Of a DNA stretch of 64,000 nucleotides, positions 58,048-64,000 are shown in pieces. Positions within the stretch are counted from its first letter, which is position 1, and every line of letters starts with the position of its first letter. Source of the DNA: Psychrosphaera sp. (GTDB taxonomy: Bacteria > Pseudomonadota > Gammaproteobacteria > Enterobacterales > Alteromonadaceae); the NCBI GenBank assembly GCA_028098005.1, contig JAOHFM010000001.1, positions 40,396-104,395 on the forward strand, given 5' to 3'. The notes under the pieces were generated by a model, which worked only from the letters and a program-made list of their open reading frames with translations, was not told the DNA's origin and searched no databases. The translations under genes were made by a program, and so were the position numbers.

Positions 58048-59700
58048 TTAATCTTTAAGCATACGACGTAAGATCTTACCAACATTAGACTTTGGTAATT
58101 CATCACGGAATTCTACCAGTTTAGGAACTTTATATCCTGTTAATCTTTCGCGACAGTGATCGATTACTTGCTGTTCCGTCAAGTTAGGATCTTTTCTAAC
58201 AACAAAAATCTTAACAACCTCTCCAGATACTTCATGAGGTATACCAATTGCGGCAGCCTCTAAAACACCTTCGTGAGTAACAACTTCGTCTTCAATTTCA
58301 TTTGGAAATACATTAAATCCAGAAACAAGAATCATGTCTTTTTTACGGTCTACTATATAAAGTAAGCCTTCTTCATCAATTTTGGCAATATCACCTGTTG
58401 CTAACCAGCCATCATTGAGTACTTCAGCTGTTGCTTCTGCACGGCCTAAGTAGCCTCTCATTACTTGAGGACCCTTAACTAACAGTTCACCCGGCTCACC
58501 AGCTTTAACGTCTTCACCGTCTTCACCAATTAAGCGAACATCAGTTGAAGGTACAGCTACACCGATGCTGCCTGTATATTTACCAGTATCAAATGGAACA
58601 AATGATACCACTGGAGAGCACTCCGTTAACCCATAACCTTCAAGTAGGTCACAACCTGTAACACTCAACCAACGCTCGGCAACCGCTCGCTGAACGGCCA
58701 TACCACCACCAATGCTAAGATTTAATGAAGAAAAGTCCAATTCAGAAAATCCTGGAGTATTCAACAGGCCATTAAATAATGTATTTACGCCACTTATAGC
58801 CGTAAATTTAACTTTGCCTAGCTCTTTGACAAACCCAGGCATATCTCTTGGATTGGTGATCAATACATTTGTACCACCAAACTTTAAAAACAGCAGGCAA
58901 TTAGCGGTTAATGCAAAGATATGATAAAGCGGTAACGCTGTAATAATAGTATCTTTGCCTTCTTCTAAACAAGGACCTAAAAGTGCAGATACTTGTTCTA
59001 AGTTTGCAACCATATTGCTATGTGTAAGCATTGCGCCTTTAGAAACGCCTGTTGTGCCACCCGTATATTGTAAAAAGGCGAGATCTTCACCAACCACTTC
59101 TACTGGAGTAAGTGATAACTGACGACCTTTTTTTAATGCTTGTGTAAACGGAATGGCAGTTGGCAATGAATAATCTGGCACCATCTTCTTCACATATTTA
59201 ACCACGAAGTCGACTACAAAACCTTTCATGCCCAACATGTCACCCATTTTGGTGAGGATTACATGTTCTACCGATGTTTTTTCTAATACTTGCTCTAGTG
59301 TATTTGCAAAATTTTCTACAATAATAATGGCTTTGGTTTTACTATCATTTAGCTGATGCTCTAACTCTCGAGGTGTGTAAAGAGGATTTACGTTAACCAC
59401 AACAGCACCAACTCGGTGGGCAGCAATAAGCGCAACGGGATACTGAAGTAGGTTTGGCATCATAATAGCAACGGCATCACCTTTTTTAATACCTAACTCA
59501 TTTTGCAAATAAGCGGCAAAGGCCTCAGCTTCTTTGTTTAGCTCGTTATAAGATATGGTTTTGCCCATATTCATAAAAGCTTCTTTGTCGCCAAACTTAG
59601 CGACGCTGTCTTGAACAACGTTTAATAACGAATGCTGCGGATCAAGGGTTATTTCTGCTGGCACATTTTTAGGATATTTATTTAACCAGATCTTGTCCAA
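58048..59700 (-). CDS. fadD: Long-chain fatty acid--CoA ligase
   Basis: 550 aa adenylate-forming enzyme. Activates fatty acids during uptake, at the inner membrane. The P-loop [14 protein letters not shown], the GYGLTECSP motif, and [16 protein letters not shown] with the hinge, are all present. The frame opens at 59718, but TTG 59700 has AGGAG at six nucleotides and gives [10 protein letters not shown], which lines up with E. coli FadD (MKKVWLNRYP). Lies upstream of rnd as in E. coli. No FadR-type operator is obvious to me in 59701-59842. Confidence 0.95.
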   Translation of the reverse strand: MDKIWLNKYPKNVPAEITLDPQHSLLNVVQDSVAKFGDKEAFMNMGKTISYNELNKEAEAFAAYLQNELGIKKGDAVAIMMPNLLQYPVALIAAHRVGAVVVNVNPLYTPRELEHQLNDSKTKAIIIVENFANTLEQVLEKTSVEHVILTKMGDMLGMKGFVVDFVVKYVKKMVPDYSLPTAIPFTQALKKGRQLSLTPVEVVGEDLAFLQYTGGTTGVSKGAMLTHSNMVANLEQVSALLGPCLEEGKDTIITALPLYHIFALTANCLLFLKFGGTNVLITNPRDMPGFVKELGKVKFTAISGVNTLFNGLLNTPGFSELDFSSLNLSIGGGMAVQRAVAERWLSVTGCDLLEGYGLTECSPVVSFVPFDTGKYTGSIGVAVPSTDVRLIGEDGEDVKAGEPGELLVKGPQVMRGYLGRAEATAEVLNDGWLATGDIAKIDEEGLLYIVDRKKDMILVSGFNVFPNEIEDEVVTHEGVLEAAAIGIPHEVSGEVVKIFVVRKDPNLTEQQVIDHCRERLTGYKVPKLVEFRDELPKSNVGKILRRMLKD

Positions 59701-59842
59701 AACGCTCTCCTGAATCAATTTGCTATGCTTTTATTTTATTAAAGCCAAAATAGTCCGTTACAATACTCCAACTCATCCGATCAGACAAATTAGTTAGACT
59801 AAAAATCAATCAAACCATCTATTTTGTATGATATTCCGGCAA

Positions 59843-60691
59843 TTATAGTAAAAATTCAGCAATCTGCTGAGATGTTTCAGACGGGTTGTCTAGGTGACAG
59901 TGGTGGTGGCCGCTTACTTCAACCATTTTATGATTTCTATAAAATGATTGGAATTTTGAATAGTTAGTCTTCATTGACTCATAACCGTCGTTAGCTAATA
60001 TGATCAATGTTTCTACTTCTATTGCTGCAATAATTTGTACTGCTACAGTGCTATTAACTCTCACTGGTGAGCCTGACCTAAGCTTTAAATCAGTACGCCA
60101 GCGATAGCCGTCATCAACTAACTCGGTATTACGGTCCACTAACAATTTTGCGGCATCAAAACTTATGCCCCCAGCATTTTGTCGTGCTTTTATCGCAGAT
60201 GAGATGTTACTGTGTTGACGAGACTTTTTGTTTACTAACTCTTTTCTTGAGTCCATGGCAGCTCGCATATTTACCAACGCATTAACATCGTCTTGTATTA
60301 CTAAACCAGCTGAATCAATAAGAATTAATTTAGATACTTTATCTGGGTATAAACCTGCTAATACTGTACCTAACATGCCTCCTAGTGAATGCCCCACTAA
60401 AACAGGAGGTTGCGAAAGCTCTAGCGCATCTATCACTTCGATAACGTCAGAAACCCAATCAATAAAATGATAATAGCTATTACTAGAACGATGAAATGAA
60501 TGACCGTGACCTGGCAAATCAATGGCTACCCAATTAAATTGAGGCAAAGAATCTATCAAGGGCCCAAAGCTAGCGGCATTGTCTAACCAACCATGTAAAG
60601 CAATGATTGTAGTTGAGCGTTTGGAGTCATAGGCAGCATTTTTAAGTGCTGCTATATCTCCACCCGATATTTTGATGAAATGACTGTTCAA
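59843..60691 (-). CDS. Alpha/beta fold hydrolase
   Basis: 282 aa. Contains HGWLDNAASF (oxyanion strand), nucleophile elbow GHSLGG (Ser near residue 103) and a late His in VSGHHHCHLD, so the triad is complete; the HGWLDN start is like that of the serine-hydrolase-like (SERHL/MEST) branch. No signal peptide. The start appears to be TTG 60691, one nucleotide after the methyltransferase stop, without a clear ribosome-binding site, so coupled translation is likely. Substrate unknown. Confidence 0.85.
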   Translation of the reverse strand: MNSHFIKISGGDIAALKNAAYDSKRSTTIIALHGWLDNAASFGPLIDSLPQFNWVAIDLPGHGHSFHRSSNSYYHFIDWVSDVIEVIDALELSQPPVLVGHSLGGMLGTVLAGLYPDKVSKLILIDSAGLVIQDDVNALVNMRAAMDSRKELVNKKSRQHSNISSAIKARQNAGGISFDAAKLLVDRNTELVDDGYRWRTDLKLRSGSPVRVNSTVAVQIIAAIEVETLIILANDGYESMKTNYSKFQSFYRNHKMVEVSGHHHCHLDNPSETSQQIAEFLL

Positions 60692-60692
60692 T

Positions 60693-61538
60693 TTATTTGG
60701 GTTTTACAAACTTCAACGTCATTCTGTCACTTTCACCAATAGCTAAATACTTGTCTTGGTCAAGTGCTCCCATTGCCAAAGTAGGTGGCAATGTGTACAC
60801 GCCTTTTGGATAATCTTTCGTATCTTTAGGGTTACTGTTTATATCTGAACTTTCTACAAGTTTAAAACCTGCATTTTCAGCAGCCTGAATCACGTAATTT
60901 TCAGCTAAATAACCTTCTGGTGCAGATGACGAAAAGTCTGACAATTGTGTAGAGCGATGTTGAATGATCCCGAGTAATCCACCAGGTTTCAAGGCTTTAA
61001 ACACCGATTGTAGCCCCTGTTGCATTTGACCAACTTCATCCCATATGTGAAGCGACCTGATAATTAATGCTTTATCAATTGAGTCAACTTCGGCTACGTC
61101 CAAACGTTCAGGTGGCTCAAACTCTGTGAAGATAACGTTACCGTATAACTCTTCATCTGCCATCTTTTCACGGTATTCCGTTGCTATTTTACTCCAGAAC
61201 GCCAAACGCTTGTCTTTTGAGTTTTCATTGTTAATACCAAAAGTAGCTGCGACTAATTGCCCTTCGGCTTTTAAATAAGGTCCTAATATTTCACTATACC
61301 AACCATTCCCTGGCCATACTTCTAAAACCGTATCAGACGGCTTAATCTCATAAAAACCAATAACTCTTTGCGGGTGACGAAAGTCATCTCTCGCTTTATT
61401 CTCTTCACTTCGGTGGTCTCCGGAAAGAATCGGAATAATCGCCTCTTCTATACCATTGCCATTAACAGAAGCTTGCGCACTGTACGCGGAACCTAATACT
61501 GCACTTACTAATACAGCCAAACAACATGCTTTAAACAT
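60693..61538 (-). CDS. Exported SAM methyltransferase-like protein (COG4798 type)
   Basis: 281 aa. A clear cleavable signal peptide (MFKACCLAVLVSAVLGSAYSAQA) precedes a class I methyltransferase fold. VLEVWPGNGWYSEIL takes the place of SAM motif I (usual E/DxGxGxG), and LKPGGLLGIIQHR is the motif-III-type strand. RHPQRVIGFYEIKPSDTV is shared with the predicted methyltransferases of COG4798. A SAM enzyme in the periplasm would lack its cofactor, so either the fold has a different role there or export is not by this route. It lies between the Slp lipoprotein and the hydrolase. Confidence 0.8.
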   Translation of the reverse strand: MFKACCLAVLVSAVLGSAYSAQASVNGNGIEEAIIPILSGDHRSEENKARDDFRHPQRVIGFYEIKPSDTVLEVWPGNGWYSEILGPYLKAEGQLVAATFGINNENSKDKRLAFWSKIATEYREKMADEELYGNVIFTEFEPPERLDVAEVDSIDKALIIRSLHIWDEVGQMQQGLQSVFKALKPGGLLGIIQHRSTQLSDFSSSAPEGYLAENYVIQAAENAGFKLVESSDINSNPKDTKDYPKGVYTLPPTLAMGALDQDKYLAIGESDRMTLKFVKPK

Positions 61539-61565
61539 TAACTTACCCTTTTTTAGCGTGCTTTA

Positions 61566-62162
61566 TTATTGTTTTTTGTCTTTAGACTTTACAACACCAG
61601 ATGGGGTTATTTTTTTTGTCGATCCACCAATTATATACCTATGTCTTGTTCCACCTTGCCAGCGCCAGTGTGGATAATGCCCATACCAACCATAATGAAA
61701 TTCAACGCGTGTTGGTGGGTCTAACTTTTTCCATAGATGTATTTTTGCTTTTGTTATTGTTGGATATAGATATTCAAATTCATCAATTTTTTGAGACTCA
61801 CTGTCTTTAATCTCGCCTAGTGCGGTAACTGATTTGCCTTTTTTGAAAACCTGAGGGTCTAAAAAGCCATCGGCATAAACTCGAAAACGACCTTGTGGAT
61901 CTTCTTTCAAATCTGGTCTGCCGGTGCCTCGAGCTGGGTAATATAAAACATCTAAACGAGTACGATTAGACTCATTTTTTACTTCAGCTATGACGCCACT
62001 CCATCGGGCTTGTTCGCCGATAAGACTGTTGTCATCTGCGTTAATTGAGGAAAAAGGAACTAAGTTTGTATTTTCAGGAACACTCACCGTTTCTGGATAA
62101 CTAGCGCAGCCTGAGATGATTACAATACTTACACTGGCTATTAGCTTTCTAAAAAAATTCAT
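61566..62162 (-). CDS. Slp family outer-membrane lipoprotein (YeaY-like)
   Basis: 198 aa. The lipobox ISGC (Cys19) follows a short hydrophobic segment, and then the Slp domain (GEQARWSGVIAEVKNES, RFRVYADGFLDPQVF, TALGEI). E. coli has the homologous yeaY between tsaB and fadD, the same place as here, so this is the likely orthologue. The role is unknown; Slp proteins are stationary- or stress-phase lipoproteins. GAGG lies upstream of the ATG. The last 40 residues are basic and rich in Trp, Tyr and His. Confidence 0.88.
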   Translation of the reverse strand: MNFFRKLIASVSIVIISGCASYPETVSVPENTNLVPFSSINADDNSLIGEQARWSGVIAEVKNESNRTRLDVLYYPARGTGRPDLKEDPQGRFRVYADGFLDPQVFKKGKSVTALGEIKDSESQKIDEFEYLYPTITKAKIHLWKKLDPPTRVEFHYGWYGHYPHWRWQGGTRHRYIIGGSTKKITPSGVVKSKDKKQ

Positions 62163-62203
62163 TTACCTACCTCACTAATGATATGTCGATAGTATTAGGC
62201 AAA

Positions 62204-62635
62204 TTAAGCGGTAATATCAACCTTTATTTTTGCAGATAAACTTTCGTTACTCTCTCTAACTTGCAGACTATTGTAGGAATTAACCGCTGTTTGTCCCAAC
62301 CCAGATGCGTTTTCTTGTTGTTCGCGTCGGTTTGCCGCATTGAGTTCTAATTGTTGGACTGTCTGTGAATCAGGGGCCCTAAGCTGATTTGAACTTTCAA
62401 CTTGTTGTGGATTTGTTTGCTCTTGACGCTGACGTTGCTCAGATTGAGTAACATCAGTCTGAAGCGCATCCTGCTCTCTAACCGACTCTAAACGTTGACG
62501 ATTATCAACGGCTTGCTCTTGCTGATCTTGGCGCTGAACAGAGTCATCTCTATTTTGTCTTTGCTGTTGAATGAGTTGCTGTTCAGCTCTCAAATTTCCA
62601 CCAGCACTCGCCCCGTAACCAACACCTTCTGTCAT
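62204..62635 (-). CDS. Gln-rich small protein of unknown function
   Basis: 143 aa. About one residue in five is Gln, with many Arg, Glu and Asp in the middle (residues 15-110); Cys, Trp, His and Phe are absent. The last 35 residues are different (AVNSYNSLQ, then LSAKIKVDITA) and may be a short conserved tail. No signal peptide; likely disordered or coiled-coil. AGGAG six nucleotides before ATG supports real translation. It lies between the TetR gene and the Slp gene. I do not recognise it. Confidence 0.75.
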   Translation of the reverse strand: MTEGVGYGASAGGNLRAEQQLIQQQRQNRDDSVQRQDQQEQAVDNRQRLESVREQDALQTDVTQSEQRQRQEQTNPQQVESSNQLRAPDSQTVQQLELNAANRREQQENASGLGQTAVNSYNSLQVRESNESLSAKIKVDITA

Positions 62636-62670
62636 GATTGTCTCCTAAATATAACTAAGTTAATTTAAGT

Positions 62671-63273
62671 TTAGTCAACGATTTTGAAACTGCGAATATA
62701 ATCTGCCAAAGCGGCTGAAATTTCTTTAAAAACATCCCTATTCTGACAACTTGTTACCATTTGCGGCATTCCATTCAAAGTACACATGATTAGCATAGCC
62801 ACTCTTTTGCTATCAGTATTACCTTTAACAATATTTAGTGTTTTGGCTCTTTCAAAAGCTTCGTAAATAGATTTCTGCACTGAACAAAAAATTGCATCAA
62901 CTCGGTGCCTTAAACCATCGTTCGTTGAACCTAGTTCTGCCAATAAATTGTGAATAGGGCAACCGTTACACATGTCTTCTTGACTGGCCTCTATAGCCTG
63001 TTTCTCAATTGAAGAAGCGATGGCTTCAATAGGGTCATTGGCTGCGGTTATAGCTTCCCAATGTGCTTTCGACTGCTTTCTATAAAGCTCATCGACGATG
63101 GCATATAGCAAATCTTGTTTATTTGAAAAGTGATGATAGAGAGCGCCTTTAGACACTTCCGCTTTTGTTAAAATATCGGTCAGGCTGGTGCCATTGTAAC
63201 CTTTTGCTTGAAATAAGCATGATGCTATCTCTAACAAGTTATTACGGGTTTTATCAGGATCTCTTAATGCCAT
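62671..63273 (-). CDS. TetR/AcrR family transcriptional regulator
   Basis: 200 aa. N-terminal helix-turn-helix (TSLTDILTKAEVSKGALYHHFSNKQDLL, residues about 29-56) of the TetR family; a C-terminal ligand-binding and dimer domain contains CNGCPIHNLLAELG, a segment common in TetR proteins that respond to small electrophiles or unsaturated compounds. A perfect palindrome 23 nt before the start codon is probably its operator. Ligand and targets unknown; the genes downstream (Gln-rich, Slp, methyltransferase, hydrolase) are candidates. Confidence 0.9.
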   Translation of the reverse strand: MALRDPDKTRNNLLEIASCLFQAKGYNGTSLTDILTKAEVSKGALYHHFSNKQDLLYAIVDELYRKQSKAHWEAITAANDPIEAIASSIEKQAIEASQEDMCNGCPIHNLLAELGSTNDGLRHRVDAIFCSVQKSIYEAFERAKTLNIVKGNTDSKRVAMLIMCTLNGMPQMVTSCQNRDVFKEISAALADYIRSFKIVD

Positions 63274-63295
63274 TTCATGCTCTCGAATGTTGACT

Positions 63296-63309
63296 ACCGA
63301 CTGGTCGGT
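63296..63309. promoter_or_regulatory. Probable operator of the TetR regulator
   Basis: ACCGAC-TG-GTCGGT is a perfect inverted repeat, 23-36 nt upstream of the tetR start. Palindromes of this size next to the gene are the rule for TetR autoregulators. Confidence 0.6.
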
Positions 63310-63355
63310 TTTAATTATGCCTTACCTTTGGCTGAATATTAACCAAAAAATTCAA

Positions 63356-64000
63356 CTAACGACCTGGTAATTTCTTCCACGTCACTTCATCACGAACATA
63401 ATTAGGTTGCGCTTGCTCGGCAGGTAAACCTTTACCGCTTTCAAATTCTGATTCAACGAGCTTAAAGCCATACTTTACATTAGGTAGCAAAATATCTGTT
63501 TTTACAACATCAAATTTATCACTTAAAATATCGTTATAGGTTTCCCAACCTGTTCCTACTGAAACAGCGCCAATTAATACTTCACTACTTTCAATATTGA
63601 CCTCTTCAGGCTTGCAAACAACATCTTTAACTCGAGCTACCGCCTTGCCATTTATATTGTCGTATATTGCAAAATAAACTTCTGACATTCGTGCGTCAAT
63701 GGCCGCTATGACTTGAGGGGCATTAAGATCATCCATCGCTTGTTGTGCCATAAGCGCTAAATTTGAAACACCAAGTACAGGTAAGTCTGCACCAAACGCC
63801 AAACCTTGCGTAATAGATACGCCAATGCGAACGCCGGTAAAGCTACCAGGACCACACCCATATAGAATACCATCAAAGTCTTCAAGTGTTAGGTTTGACT
63901 CGTTTAACAAGTTCTCAACAGCTGGCAATAGCTTTTGAGAATGCTGTTGAGGACAAACCTCGTAGTAACCAATTACTTTATCTTCTGTTTTTATTGCGAC
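63356..64000 (-). CDS. tsaB: tRNA threonylcarbamoyladenosine biosynthesis protein TsaB (partial, 5' end outside window)
   Basis: About 215 codons are present; the N-terminus lies beyond the right edge (the frame is open to base 64000 and reads VAIKTEDKVIGYYEVCPQ, matching the start of E. coli TsaB from about residue 15). Partner of TsaD in making t6A37 of ANN-decoding tRNAs. GCGPGSFTGVRIGVSITQGLAFG is the family signature of the ASKHA fold; TsaB has a scaffolding role rather than catalysis. In E. coli tsaB-yeaY-fadD-rnd is the order; here the same order is kept with extra genes. Confidence 0.95.
   Translation of the reverse strand, partial: VAIKTEDKVIGYYEVCPQQHSQKLLPAVENLLNESNLTLEDFDGILYGCGPGSFTGVRIGVSITQGLAFGADLPVLGVSNLALMAQQAMDDLNAPQVIAAIDARMSEVYFAIYDNINGKAVARVKDVVCKPEEVNIESSEVLIGAVSVGTGWETYNDILSDKFDVVKTDILLPNVKYGFKLVESEFESGKGLPAEQAQPNYVRDEVTWKKLPGR

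Overview
The window reads as a continuous piece of core chromosome from a marine gammaproteobacterium. Gene order and protein sequences point to Alteromonadales, probably a Colwelliaceae-like genus; the genus is an inference. Supporting signs are AT-rich DNA, a Na+-type PomA/PomB flagellar motor pair beside xseB-ispA-dxs and thiI, and several loci whose gene order matches E. coli and Vibrio. I see no insertion sequence, prophage, CRISPR array, integron or plasmid function. Nearly every gene is intact; only the two edge genes (an ABC transporter ATPase at the left, tsaB at the right) are cut by the window.

Layout. 1-6,550: ABC ATPase (partial) and a secreted S33-type hydrolase, 4.5S SRP RNA, a patatin-like lipase, a KefB/KefC-type K+/H+ antiporter, and a diguanylate cyclase behind a good sigma-54-like promoter. 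6,560-27,520 (minus strand): the long conserved cluster rpsB-tsf-pyrH-frr-uppS-cdsA-dxr-rseP-bamA-skp-lpxD-fabZ-lpxA-lpxB-rnhB-dnaE-accA-tilS. It couples translation factors, isoprenoid/undecaprenyl and phospholipid synthesis, outer-membrane assembly, lipid A synthesis, replication and fatty-acid synthesis. 27,880-32,540 (plus): map, glnD, dapD and a DUF3820 gene. 32,875-36,630: a secreted subtilisin-like protease converging on an uncharacterised exported HEXXH protein that lies directly downstream of nlpI. 36,650-46,870 (minus): the classical metY-rimP-nusA-infB-rbfA-truB-rpsO-pnp-nlpI operon with initiator tRNA-fMet at its head. 47,170-54,880: a cysteine-synthase-like enzyme, thiI, pomB/pomA behind a sigma-28-like promoter, then xseB-ispA-dxs. 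54,970-64,000 (minus): tsaB, a TetR regulator, a Gln-rich small protein, a Slp/YeaY lipoprotein, an exported methyltransferase-like protein, an alpha/beta hydrolase, fadD, rnd, ycgL, mltB and ycgN.

Functional links. dxs, dxr, ispA and uppS together supply MEP-pathway precursors and undecaprenyl diphosphate. lpxA/B/D, fabZ, bamA, skp and rseP form an envelope-biogenesis block. rpsB/tsf/frr/map and metY/rimP/nusA/infB/rbfA/truB/rpsO/pnp are the translation and RNA-decay blocks. Intrinsic terminators sit at many internal junctions of both large minus-strand clusters, so relative expression is probably set by partial termination.

I did not find a convincing new multi-gene system. The observations most worth a second look are the HEXXH/Sel1-like exported protein behind nlpI, the sigma-54-like promoter with an upstream palindrome before the diguanylate cyclase, the sigma-28-like promoter before pomAB, the perfect palindrome before the TetR gene, and the small accessory cluster inserted between tsaB and fadD.
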